DNA from: Delphinus delphis
Lineage: Eukaryota; Chordata; Mammalia; Artiodactyla; Delphinidae
Assembly (NCBI RefSeq): GCF_949987515.2
Contig: NC_082694.2
Span: forward strand, 66,462,080 to 66,526,079
Direction: 5' to 3'
DNA length: 64,000 nucleotides
The notes under the pieces are model-generated. The model ran no database searches. It worked only from the letters and a program-made list of their open reading frames with translations, and had not been told where the DNA came from. How positions within the stretch are numbered: position 1 is the first letter of the stretch; each line of letters begins with the position of its first letter. Position numbers and translations under genes: made by a program. Below are positions 32,001 to 37,950 of this stretch, in pieces.

Positions 32001-33809
32001 AAGTCAGTGTACTCCCTACCCAACAGGCAATATTTTCACCATCATGCCTTTACACATGGTTAAAAAAAAAAAAAAAACGTAGGGTAGGCCTTAGAAAGAC
32101 TGTATCTAAGGAAACAGGGGTACCAAACTCTTCTTCATTTTACAGCTACTACATAGAGTAGAAATGGCACAGGAGTTGGAAACAGAAGCAATAGGTTCTG
32201 GTCCAAGCTATGCCACTCAAGTGCTGTGTGATCTTGAACAGGTCGTATAACCTCTCTGAGCTGCAGATGCGCTGTTAGTCTGTTACCATGATGCTAATAA
32301 TGCATATCTCACAGCTATGGTAAAGGACTAATCTCTGGGGGGGAAAGCATTGCAAACTATGAAATGCCAATCAACTGTAAAATAATACCAAACCTTAATC
32401 TCTCACGGGACAATAACCCTGATGAGTCTGAACACCATTTTGGCAAGTTTTGAGTGGCCAGGGGCACACAGCCTCCACTGCCTTCCAAGTTTCACCCGTA
32501 TGGTACCTGGAGGTGGGAGGGAAGGAGAGCTCAGAGGAGAGAGGTACGCAAGCCTCCGGGGTGAGGAAATTTTTACTTTGTTTTGAGAGTTCAGTCTCCT
32601 CTCTAAACAGAGACGGGCTGGATTGGGGGAGGGGAGACTAAAAGAAGATGCTAGGCTTCCGGGCAAGTTTAGGGTCAGGAGCTAGGACTCCAAAGTCAGT
32701 TTCCCCCTGGGTTACGGAGAGGCTACTGCCCACCCCCAACGTAACGGGCCAGAAGAGCGCCCACCGGGCTCTCGCCAGGCTCTTAGCCTGGTGTCCGGGC
32801 GTTCGCTCCTCGCTCCCGGCTGTGGCGCGGGGCCGAAAAGTTGAAGCAAGAAGCATGAACTTTCCGGTATCTGAGCTGAGCAGGACTGCGCGGACACGGA
32901 GCCTGCGGGGCCGGGCTCTCCACGCCCGCACCTGGAAGCGAGCTCCAGGCCGCCAGCGCTCGCCCCCCGACAGCTCTTCCTCTTCCCCAGAGCAGGAAGG
33001 AAGCAGCAGACGGTGCGCAAGTCCCAGCGGCCGTGGGCCTCGCTCTTCAACGAGGCGGGCGCCCGGGGCGCATCTCTCCCAGCCCCGATACCCGGTCGGG
33101 TGCAACCTCCGCCTCCCCCCACCCGGCCCGGGCTCCTTCCCGGCGGGCCCGGTGAGGGCGGCTCCTCCCCAACCCGGGCCCCCATCAAGGCGCGTCGGGT
33201 TTAGGGTCTATGGAGAGAAAAGGGATCGAGAGGGTGCAGCGAGGAACTGTGCTGCTGCCTGTGGCTTCAGTCGGGTTACGTGTGGGGAGAGCGTTTTCCC
33301 TCACCCCTCGGAGCTCTGCAAAAGCCGCCGCTGCACCAGCTCAGCCCCGCTGCCGCCGGCCTCGACGCCAAGACTTGCATGCAAACAAAAAGGAAAAGGG
33401 GAGGGGCCCGGGGAGAGCAGGAGCCCCCTACGCCAGGCAGGGCGCGCGCCTCCCGCAGCCCTCCGCGAAGGGGCTTTTATTAGCCGGGTTCAGCCGTGAC
33501 CCCTGGTTCTCCCCCGACCCCACTACGGCCGTACGCACACCCTCCCAGCCGTAACTTAAGTGAGAGCTTCGAGTTCACTTCCTTTGTCTGGATGCTCTCA
33601 GCGCCACCTCCCCACCCCCACCTTTGCAACCTTGACGTTGACTCCTGCTCCGGCTTGGGCGGCGGGTTAGTGCCCGGCGCCCGCGCCACCCACTGCCCTC
33701 GCACAGAGCAGGCACGAGCAGGCGCCTGGGCCCCGCAGCCACGGCCGTGAGACGGATGCCCGCCGAGGGCGCAGGATACTCACCAGTGAATGGGGAAATA
33801 TACAGACAT
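9723..33809 (-). CDS. LBH: LBH, limb bud and heart development protein; complete CDS in three segments
   Basis: The CDS is the minus-strand join of 33809-33784, 31195-31093 and 9911-9723, giving 105 codons plus TAG. It starts MSVYFPIHC, continues through LSPRKDGLSYQ at the exon 2 end, and into FPDPSDFDRCC and an acidic C-terminal region (EPTEGEVESGELRWPPEEF). 105 residues is the length known for mammalian LBH. The family is a small, largely disordered, nuclear and cytoplasmic transcriptional cofactor with no enzymatic motif. It was described in limb bud and heart development and as a Wnt/beta-catenin target in mammary stem cells. I see no signal peptide or membrane segment. Compared with human LBH as I remember it, changes cluster at residues 3, 17, 31-32 and in the last ten residues; the core is unchanged. 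The frame is intact, so this is not a processed copy. Confidence 0.96.
9912..10917. other. Intron 2, unique part next to exon 3
   Basis: No repeat or additional exon was confidently recognised. MIR-like phrasing occurs at about 10190-10480 (GGTACTTTACATATATAA and AGGTCTGCCTGACTCCCAAG) but is too diverged to delimit. Confidence 0.45.
10918..11040 (-). mobile_element. MIR-family fragment
   Basis: GATAAGGAAACTGAGGCCCA followed by GGTCACACAGCTTGTTAATG is a well-preserved MIR core in reverse orientation. Confidence 0.8.
11305..11425. promoter_or_regulatory. Candidate intronic regulatory element
   Basis: A repeat-free block packs homeobox-type and other sites: GATTATTAACC, a CCAAT motif (TCCAATAAAG), TTAAGTCTT (11357-11365) and its exact inverted copy AAGACTTAA (11394-11402), an E-box CAGCTG (11370-11375), and a forkhead-like ATAAACA (11411-11417). 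TTAAGTC is one base from the NKX2-type consensus, which would suit a heart gene. Function is inferred; conservation was not tested. Confidence 0.35.
11968..12363 (-). mobile_element. CHR SINE, long form, with internal duplication
   Basis: Reverse orientation: poly(T) at the left, and the head at the right (complement GGGCTTCCCTGGTGGCGC). Target duplications are AAGACGCTAGGCT (11955-11967) and AAGACCCTAGGCT (12364-12376). Next to the tail lies a 51-bp-offset tandem duplication (see repeat at 11984-12100), which makes this copy longer than its relatives. Confidence 0.92.
11984..12100. repeat. Tandem duplication inside the SINE tail
   Basis: A 30-bp block beginning AAGTTGGGGGTAGGAG occurs identically at 12010 and 12061. 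Both copies are preceded by GATTGATTAAGATTGATT-type repeats and followed by TTAATTAATT runs. Confidence 0.85.
12795..12975 (-). mobile_element. MIR
   Basis: GATGAGGAAACTGAAGCACA and AAGGCCACAGAGCTAGGAAG mark a MIR core in reverse; the upstream part has ATGCCAGGCACGTTTGC. Confidence 0.85.
13060..13125 (+). mobile_element. MIR core fragment (tentative)
   Basis: GGGCCTCAGTTTCTCTTTTT is the only recognisable part. Confidence 0.45.
13130..14338. other. Intron 2, unique part
   Basis: No exon or RNA recognised. The AT-rich stretch at 13440-13560 lacks obvious repeat identity and could be regulatory, but carries no diagnostic motif. Confidence 0.45.
14355..14577 (+). mobile_element. CHRS-like short SINE
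   Basis: The head is GGGCTTCCCTGGTGGCGCAG and the body has GTGCTCCGCAACGGGAGAGG and CACAACAGTGAGAGGCCCGC. The tail is (AAAC)n-like. A perfect 16-bp target duplication, AAACTTGGTAATGGTC, flanks it (14339-14354 and 14578-14593), so insertion is fairly recent. Confidence 0.95.
14705..15058 (+). mobile_element. CHR SINE, long form
   Basis: A perfect 14-bp target duplication, AAAGGTCAAAGGAG (14691-14704 and 15059-15072), flanks the copy. It lies only about 110 bp downstream of the preceding short SINE in the same orientation, but the separate duplications show independent insertions. Confidence 0.95.
15150..15345 (+). mobile_element. hAT-type MITE (GCTGTCCAAT family), copy 1
   Basis: GAGCTGTCCAACAGAACTTT, GCGCTGTCCAATGGCAAACA and CAGCCACATGTGTCTCTTAA match a common mammalian MER element bounded by CTGTCCAATAGAACT-type ends. 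A second copy of the same family lies at 56347-56553 in the other orientation. I do not assign an exact family name. Confidence 0.7.
15346..16149. other. Intron 2, unique part
   Basis: No repeat or exon recognised. Open frames at 15804-16213 on the minus strand overlap one another and have no homology known to me. Confidence 0.45.
16150..16400 (+). mobile_element. MIR
   Basis: TCTCTGAGCCTCAGCTGCCT then GTTGAAAGGATTACACGATG follows the MIR order in sense orientation. Confidence 0.75.
17460..17545. promoter_or_regulatory. Candidate intronic regulatory element
   Basis: CCAATTAATTAGC is a dense homeobox-type site. It is followed by CACGAATCGCTGCAG and ATAATTCGGGCCC, which keep CpGs in an otherwise CpG-poor intron, and then TTTTGTAATGTTACAG. 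It is repeat-free. The look is that of a conserved noncoding element, but this is judged by eye only. Confidence 0.35.
17699..17721 (+). repeat. (TC)n simple repeat
   Basis: An uninterrupted CT dinucleotide run of about eleven units. Confidence 0.95.
18816..19025 (+). mobile_element. CHRS-like short SINE nested in the hAT element
   Basis: Head GGGCTTCCCTGGTGGCGCAG, tail poly(A) from about 19010. Direct repeats CAAAAAAACAACTTC (18801-18815) and ACAAAAAAACTTC (about 19025-19037) mark insertion into an A-rich target in the older transposon. Confidence 0.92.
19037..19192 (+). pseudogene. hAT transposase pseudogene fragment
   Basis: Within the transposon, one frame reads HVLDEAVKI, then a stop, then LCDEM, TTLLVHIRAQ and WLSRRKAF. 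These correspond to the CDEM and WLSRG regions typical of Charlie-type transposases and the domesticated ZBED5/FAM200-like genes. No open frame of useful length remains, so this is decayed and not a domesticated gene. Confidence 0.75.
20395..20530 (-). mobile_element. MIR (diverged)
   Basis: CCATTACAGATGGGGAAGGC, TAGCAAAGCCAAGATTAGAA and the following region keep MIR order in reverse. Confidence 0.6.
20723..20772. repeat. Short tandem array of (TT)GAAAGAAT units
   Basis: About five imperfect units such as TTGAAAGAATCTTGAAAGAA; array length about 50 bp. Confidence 0.8.
22820..23240 (+). mobile_element. L1M 3' end, copy A
   Basis: CAGCAATTCTACTTCCAGGA, ACCTAAATATTCAGCAATAA and CTAAATTTCTAAAAGGAATT are in L1ME-type 3' order. 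It ends at the CA repeat. Confidence 0.8.
23239..23270 (+). repeat. (CA)n microsatellite
   Basis: A pure AC dinucleotide run of about fifteen units between the two L1M 3' ends. Confidence 0.95.
23272..24065 (+). mobile_element. L1M 3' end, copy B, interrupted by a SINE
   Basis: GACTCAGAAATTCTATTCCT, CAATTGGAGAATGGTG and, after the SINE, AAATGTTAACAGTTGTGATT repeat the same L1ME 3' motif order as copy A. Confidence 0.75.
23511..23872 (+). mobile_element. CHR SINE, long form
   Basis: Starts GGGCTTCCCTGGTGGTGCAG. Imperfect target duplications AAGATAAATTTT (23499-23510) and AAGATAAGTTGT (about 23873-23884). Inserted in an L1M fragment. Confidence 0.92.
24245..24335 (+). repeat. (GT)n microsatellite, interrupted
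   Basis: Two GT blocks separated by GCATG/AGTTCATG-containing interruptions; the longest pure run is near 24298-24328. It generates a spurious minus-strand frame rich in Thr and His. Confidence 0.95.
24336..25856. other. Intron 2, unique part
   Basis: No repeat was confidently identified in 24340-25856 and no exon is recognised. The GC-richer segment at 24930-25560 contains several short conflicting frames only. Confidence 0.45.
25873..26086 (+). mobile_element. CHRS-like short SINE
   Basis: Target duplications AAAAAGAGGCCACACG (25857-25872) and the matching AAAAGAGGCAGCACG after the tail (to 26101). Poly(A) of about 25 bases, among the longest in the window, suggests a young insertion. Confidence 0.94.
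26102..28889. other. Intron 2, unique part
   Basis: No gene, exon or clear transposon seen. The phrase GGTGGGAATGTGTTTAATTG at about 28609 contains a TEAD-type GGAATG and homeobox-like text but is isolated. Confidence 0.4.
28890..29000 (+). mobile_element. L2 3' terminus
   Basis: ATGCCCAGCATAGCATGTTA and AAGTGTCCAATAAATACTGC correspond to the L2 end (GTGCCTGGCACATAGTAGG...CAATAAATATTTG). Confidence 0.7.
29001..30019. other. Intron 2, unique part
   Basis: Nothing recognisable; an AAAAAAC-rich patch lies near 29495-29515. Confidence 0.45.
30020..30195 (+). mobile_element. MIR
   Basis: GAGCCTGTTTCCTCATCTGT, then GAATGAGTAACATTTGTAAA and a CCATAGCCACATTCAGTTAA tail. Confidence 0.8.
30808..31035 (-). 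mobile_element. MIR, nearly full length, adjacent to LBH exon 2
   Basis: CCATTTTACAGATTAAGAAA and GAACGCTTACTGCCTCCCAG in reverse MIR order. It ends about 60 bp from the exon 2 donor. Confidence 0.85.
31093..31195 (-). CDS. LBH: LBH exon 2 (internal coding exon)
   Basis: This 103-bp exon has acceptor TTTCTTGGCAG and donor CAG/GTAAGT. It encodes residues 9 (last base) to 43, including PDYLRSAEMTEVMM and the motif LSPRKDGLSYQ. It ends exactly on a codon boundary, so intron 2 is phase 0. It contains in-frame Met-18, whose context has a purine at -3. Confidence 0.95.
31196..33783 (-). other. LBH: LBH intron 1
   Basis: This phase-2 intron of 2588 bp runs from GTGAGT to TTGGCAG. Its 5' half is in the CpG island; the 3' half is ordinary sequence with one MIR at about 32145-32345. 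No other exon or RNA gene is recognisable. Confidence 0.9.
32145..32345 (+). mobile_element. MIR in LBH intron 1
   Basis: CTGTGTGATCTTGAACAGGT and ACCTCTCTGAGCTGCAGATG followed by CATATCTCACAG in sense order. Confidence 0.75.
33784..33809 (-). CDS. LBH: LBH coding part of exon 1
   Basis: These 26 coding bases give MSVYFPIH plus the first two bases of the Cys-9 codon, followed by the donor GTGAGT. The phase-2 junction is completed by the first base of exon 2 (TG/C). The start was chosen because there is no upstream ATG in the predicted 5' UTR and the N-terminus matches LBH. The ATG context is poor: pyrimidine at -3 and T at +4. Confidence 0.93.
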
Positions 33810-34014
33810 GAAGTCCTAGGGGAGCCTGACCCACGCCCTTGTGATTTAAACACGGTCACTGCGTCTCGGGTAAGGATGTCACGGGCGCAGACAGGCGCGG
33901 CAGGCTGCCGAGTGTGGGCACTGGGCGTTCGCCGGTCCGCCTCCCGGAGACAGCCCCACTGCCAGCAGCGTCGGCAAAGCAGACGGAGCTCTCGGCTCTC
34001 CACCGAGCTCGCGG
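33810..34014 (-). other. LBH: LBH 5' UTR (predicted)
   Basis: About 205 bases lie between the inferred start site and the ATG. The region is GC-rich except for a short AT patch just before the start codon (GTTTAAATCAC). It contains no ATG in any frame on the minus strand, so the first AUG a scanning ribosome meets is the LBH start. The 5' boundary is estimated from TATA spacing. Confidence 0.7.
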
Positions 34015-34038
34015 CCCCACAAAGAGCCCAGGAAGCCG

Positions 34039-34046
34039 TATTTATA
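34039..34046 (-). promoter_or_regulatory. LBH: LBH TATA box (TATAAATA)
   Basis: The minus strand reads CCCCTATAAATACGGC, a near-perfect TATA box about 230 bases upstream of the LBH ATG, flanked by GC boxes. It predicts transcription start at about 34010-34018. The decamer CTATAAATAC also matches the MEF2 consensus at nine of ten positions, so dual use is possible but untested. Confidence 0.8.
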
Positions 34047-34089
34047 GGGGCGGGGGCGGGGCTCGGCTCCGGGAGGCCCCGCCCCCCCT
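34047..34089 (-). promoter_or_regulatory. LBH: GC-box cluster upstream of the LBH TATA box
   Basis: Two SP/KLF-type GC boxes (CCCCGCCCCCGCCCC next to the TATA box, and a second GGGCGGGGCC) lie within 45 bases upstream of the TATA box on the LBH strand. Position and sequence are typical of proximal promoter elements. Confidence 0.7.
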
Positions 34090-34104
34090 CGCCCACTCCT
34101 GGAA

Positions 34105-34112
34105 TAACGTCA
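34105..34112 (-). promoter_or_regulatory. LBH: CRE-like site TGACGTTA
   Basis: This is a one-base variant of the cAMP-response element, about 60 bases upstream of the TATA box. It is embedded in an AT-richer block (CATGATTTTGG to TTATTCC) that stands out inside the CpG island, as conserved promoter cores often do. CREB/ATF or AP-1-type binding is an inference. Confidence 0.5.
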
Positions 34113-34247
34113 CCAAAATCATGAATGGCTTCGGCGCTCGCAGCTCCCGCTGGCGGCGGCTCGGGGGCGCGCTCGGCTCTGCTCCCCGAGGGCAGTGCTT
34201 TGCTGCAGCTTCTAGCCGGCCCCCACCCCACGACTCACACACTCAAA

Positions 34248-34290
34248 CACGCGCGTGGCCACGCGCGCGCGCACACACACGCACGCAAGG
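34248..34290. repeat. Alternating purine-pyrimidine tract with palindrome
   Basis: GCGCGC and CACACA runs form a Z-DNA-prone tract about 240 bp upstream of the predicted LBH start. It includes an 18-bp perfect palindrome, CGCGCGTGGCCACGCGCG (34250-34267). Confidence 0.9.
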
Positions 34291-34376
34291 GGACCGGAGT
34301 TCAATGTCAACGCTACTTCAGACCTACAATCCCGCGGGCGTTGGCGCCCCGCGCCCCTCTCCCTGCACACACCTCT

Positions 34377-34403
34377 GGGGCCGGGTGGGGGGGTACTTGG
34401 GGG
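34377..34403 (+). other. G-quadruplex-capable motif upstream of LBH
   Basis: Four G-tracts of 4, 3, 7 and 5 bases are separated by loops of 2, 1 and 5 bases on the plus strand (template for LBH). It fits the usual G3+ N1-7 pattern. Formation is inferred. Confidence 0.6.
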
Positions 34404-34780
34404 CAGAGGACCGTGGTGTGAGGAGGGCGCCGGGGCCCGCTCCGGACGTGACCGCTCGGCGCGGGGGCGGGCGCCATCCCTCAACCAGTGCCCTCTTTTG
34501 TACCCACTCGCCGTCCCCGGCCCACACCTCGGGATCCCTCTTCAGCGTACATCCCCCAAACTAGGCCTTCCCCTGACATCCTCGCCCGTGGCACCTGGAT
34601 TGCTGCGCCCGAGACGCGTCTCTTCTATCCCTGGGAAGATGCGTGCAAATGAGAGCACAGCTAAAAAAGAGGCAGTGGGAAGGTGGGAGGGGACGCGGAG
34701 CTGCGGGACCGAGTGCCCGCGGGGGTCACGTTAGCTTGCAAGGGACTGGTCTGCAGCCCTGAGCGCCGTGGAGGGTGCGC

Positions 34781-35503
34781 GAAAGGATGTGGTGTCGTCG
34801 TAGGGTTTTTCCATTGGACACATACACACCCGAGCCGTGGCGGGGGAACGGGGGTGCTGGAGGACGCCGCACAAGCACATCCCACCAGCCTTGGCTCCCA
34901 GATCTCCTCCAAGAAGAAGAAACAAAGAGCTTCAGCCGAACCCCTCCCACACTGCCCGGGAATTGCAACGCCGGGAGTCCCTCCGTGCGGTCAGGCTGCG
35001 CAGCCCCCAGAGCAGGGATGGGAGTCTGCCCCTCTGTGGCTGGAGTGCGTTGCTTCACACCTCTGCCACAGAGACTCCTGTAAAATGGCTTTATAACCCT
35101 GACTTAAGTGTGTACTGGGGACAGAGGAAGTCTATGTGTGTGTGGAGGGGGGAGGAGGGGTGACAGGGGGAGGACGGTATCCAAAACTAGGCAAAATGAA
35201 GTGTGCACTGAAGTCAGCTCTTTGAAAGATAGTGAATGTATTGAATCCATATATATGCGCTTAAAAGTAGAAACATCAGGTTTATCTCAGGTAAAGGAGG
35301 ATAGGATTAATGGTGAGGGTTTAACAGTGGCAGGGCCATGAGGAGGCGCTCATAATTTGATCAGCCCTCTCAAGCCAACCCAAATAAAAATAATCGCTAA
35401 GAATTGACAAGAATAATTAAATTAAAACTAACTTTGCTATTTTTAGTCATTCATATATACAACCTGAATAAAAACAGTGAACTTCTAATGAAAATGCAGC
35501 TTC
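34781..35503. other. LBH upstream flank, unique
   Basis: GC content falls here to background. A perfect TCF/LEF-type CTTTGAA is at 35220-35226. No gene recognised; the plus-strand frames that begin in the CpG island end here. Confidence 0.45.
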
Positions 35504-35519
35504 AAGATCAGCCCCCTAG

Positions 35520-35807
35520 GGACTTCCCCGGTGGCGCAGTGGTCAAGAATCCACCTGCCAATGCAGGGGACACCGGTTCGAGCCCTGATCCGGGAAGATC
35601 CCACATGCCGCGGAGCAGCTAAGCCTGTGTGCCACAACTGCTGAGCCTGAGTTCTAGAGCCCGTGCTCCGCAACAAGAGAAGCTACCGCAATGAGAAGCC
35701 CGCGCACCACAACGAAGAGTAGCCCCCCGCTCGCCACAGCTAGAAAAAGCCTGAGTGCAGCAACAAAGACCCAACGCAGCCAAAAAATAAAATAAAATAA
35801 AATAAAA
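35520..35807 (+). mobile_element. CHR SINE, long form, about 1.5 kb upstream of LBH
   Basis: A perfect 16-bp target duplication, AAGATCAGCCCCCTAG (35504-35519 and 35808-35823), flanks it. The tail is (AAAAT)n. It is the closest SINE to the LBH promoter on the upstream side. Confidence 0.95.
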
Positions 35808-35823
35808 AAGATCAGCCCCCTAG

Positions 35824-37019
35824 TTGCTCCCTCCAACCAGAGAAATTCAGGAGCTTCTCGTCACCCCCATCTCCACTCCCTCCCCACAAGATAAATCAGA
35901 AATTGATTTGTGCTTCTAAGTACCACCTCCATTCTGCTCCTCTGGAGGTACTGTCCTGATGGAGGGCGATGATGCTTCTGTGGACAGGTGCCATGGTGGG
36001 GTGGGGATTCCAGGTGTGAGGTTACTGCCGCCAGGGGACTCTGTTTGTGCCTTGGGTGTAGGGTGGGGAAGCTTCTCAAAGGGTGGGTGTGACATGTCAT
36101 CTACTCCACCAAAGGAGAAGCCAGTGCTTGGAGAACTGGTTTCCAGGCTGGACTTTCTGGGGCACTTAGAGGAGAGTGCCTGAGCTAGAGCCTGGGTGAG
36201 CAGAACTGATGCCTTCTGCCATCTCTCCCCAGTAGCAACCCGTGGCAAGGCCTGGCATGAAAGACTGTCTCACCACTTTTACACCAACAGCCGTGCATTA
36301 CATCTTTGTGATTATTGCTTTGTGAAACTTTCAAAACTCAGAAAGCTACCCACACACACACACCCCTTAGTGTCAAAATGGCCTCATTTTTGAGAAGAGG
36401 ATGGGAAATAAGGCCTCCATCAGCAGATATCTGGCCTATCGGGCCTCTGGAAAAATTTCCTACGTTGGAGAACACTGAGGTAATTATCTTATGCTCCTCT
36501 TGGGGAAAATTTGTATTAATGCCAATTTTAGCTAAATTTCACCTCCGTCAGTAGGATGCAGTTGAAAGTAAGCGTTGAGTTGGGACCCCAAATCTATAGT
36601 TTCTGTTTCCCCTCTGGGTCCCCATGACACATTCATTCATTTGAAAACATGGGAAGCATAGGGCTAAACTTTTATACAACTATAACAAATATAACATTTC
36701 TCAATCCGAATACTCTCTATAGCACCTGGCAGGTTTTCAAAACATTTCCATGATCTCAACTTTCAAAAGAATGTAGAAAGATTACCATAGCACAACTTTA
36801 CAAATATGCCAACAGAAGCTGAAATAAATGAAGGGGGTTTCCAAGGATCATACCGCCACTCTACTACATCGCTGTGGGGCACTGTGTTTCCTTCATCTCT
36901 CTAAAGACACAGGTTATTTTAACCTGCAGACTGACCATTTCTTCCCGATACCCCATGAGATAGGTTTCTATCTCTGCTTTCTTTGAATAAATGAAGAAAC
37001 AGAAACACAAACGAATGAA
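35824..37019. other. LBH upstream flank, unique
   Basis: No gene. A possible regulatory block is at 36470-36545 (listed). A (CA)n patch lies at 36350-36363. Confidence 0.45.
36470..36545. promoter_or_regulatory. Candidate upstream regulatory element
   Basis: GAGGTAATTATCTTATGC combines a homeobox-type TAATTA with a GATA-type TTATCT, followed by GTATTAATGCC and TTTTAGCTAAATTTC. It is repeat-free and about 2.5 kb upstream of the LBH start. Judged by eye only. Confidence 0.3.
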
Positions 37020-37210
37020 GTTGCACTGAGCTGCAGAAACTTAGAGCTGAAAGAGACTTTCCAAATCACCGAGTCCAGTCTCCTCATTTTACAGGTGAGA
37101 AGACATCGAAGATTAAGTGGCATGTCCAAGGTCGCCAGGCTATTAAGTGGTATTGATGGAACCTGAACGCAGGCCTTCAAACTGCTGGTCAAATGTTCTT
37201 TCCACGACAA
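37020..37210 (-). mobile_element. MIR-family fragment
   Basis: CCTCATTTTACAGGTGAGAA and GTCCAAGGTCGCCAGGCTAT in reverse order. Confidence 0.7.
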
Positions 37211-37294
37211 CCCCACGCCTTGCATTGCACTTGCCAGGAAGTCAGCAACAGAAGTCAAACACACGACCCGGTCTCTTGAAACCCCCTGAGTCCA

Positions 37295-37335
37295 CCACCA
37301 CCATTTATTGAGCATTTACTATGTGCAGACCAGGG
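37295..37335 (-). mobile_element. MIR terminal fragment
   Basis: CATTTATTGAGCATTTACTA then TGTGCAGACCA is the 3' end of MIR in reverse. Confidence 0.65.
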
Positions 37336-37799
37336 AACTAAATACGTTTCCGTAGTCCCTTCTCCTACCTTTGTCCCCAGGAACTAGAAAGTTGAATTGC
37401 AATTCTGCTTCGATAAAAATCCAAGTGTAATGAGAACTTTACAACTTGAAAAATCCAAGTTGTAATGCTTTCCAACATTACATAAATCCAGTTTCCCAGC
37501 TCCTTCTCACTCTCACCTAAAATAAGAGTTAAAAAAAAGAATAAAGGTACTGAGCTTTATATCTCAGACACCACTATGCCATGTATGCAGGACACGTCTC
37601 TAATTACTCATTGAGTAAAAAAGTCTCCATCCACATTCATTTAGCAACATATTCCCACACTTTATGTCCCTTCTGCCTTTGCAAAAAGGCAGCATTGCCC
37701 GCAATTTGCCTAGTAGTGGTGCAGCTGGTTCTTGGGTTATAGCTAGAAGGGACTTCACAAGGTAAGTTTGCTGAGATACATTCCCATCTGTTAGAACAC

Positions 37800-37950
37800 T
37801 TATGCCTCACAAACAACTTTAAGACAGAGGCACTATTGCCCCATTTTAGAGCTGAAGAAAGAGGTTCTGAGAGGTTAAGTAACGTGACTCTCAAATGGCT
37901 CAACTAAAATTTGACTCTGGGGCTTGTTGGTTCTAAAGCCTATATTTTCC
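37800..37950 (-). mobile_element. MIR
   Basis: GCCCCATTTTAGAGCTGAAG and GAGAGGTTAAGTAACGTGAC in reverse order. Confidence 0.75.

Larger units (their letters stand above)
7280..34014 (-). other. LBH: LBH gene, full transcription unit (predicted)
   Basis: The unit runs from a TATA-directed start estimated near 34014 to a cleavage site estimated near 7280. It has three exons: 33784 to about 34014, 31093-31195, and about 7280-9911. Intron 1 is 31196-33783 (2588 bp) and intron 2 is 9912-31092 (21181 bp). The total of about 26.7 kb resembles the roughly 28 kb I recall for human LBH. Splice sites, phases and the joined protein are read directly from sequence. Transcript ends are inferred from the TATA box and poly(A) signal and could be off by tens of bases. 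Confidence 0.93.
32650..34780. promoter_or_regulatory. LBH: CpG island over LBH promoter, exon 1 and intron 1 start
   Basis: CpG density and GC content rise sharply from about 32.65 kb, stay high through 34.7 kb, then drop to the genomic background on both sides. The island covers the TATA box, 5' UTR, exon 1 and the 5' half of intron 1. Several long open frames here (for example 283 codons on + at 32648-33499) are by-products of low stop-codon density. Confidence 0.9.

Noticed and set aside
32648..33499. 283-codon plus-strand open frame antisense to LBH intron 1
   Set aside because: It lies in the CpG island where stop codons are rare, is Arg/Pro/Ser-rich, overlaps other long frames on both strands and resembles no protein family.
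33575..34231. 218-codon minus-strand frame across the LBH promoter and exon 1
   Set aside because: It begins upstream of the TATA box, reads through the exon 1 donor, and is out of register with the genuine LBH frame.
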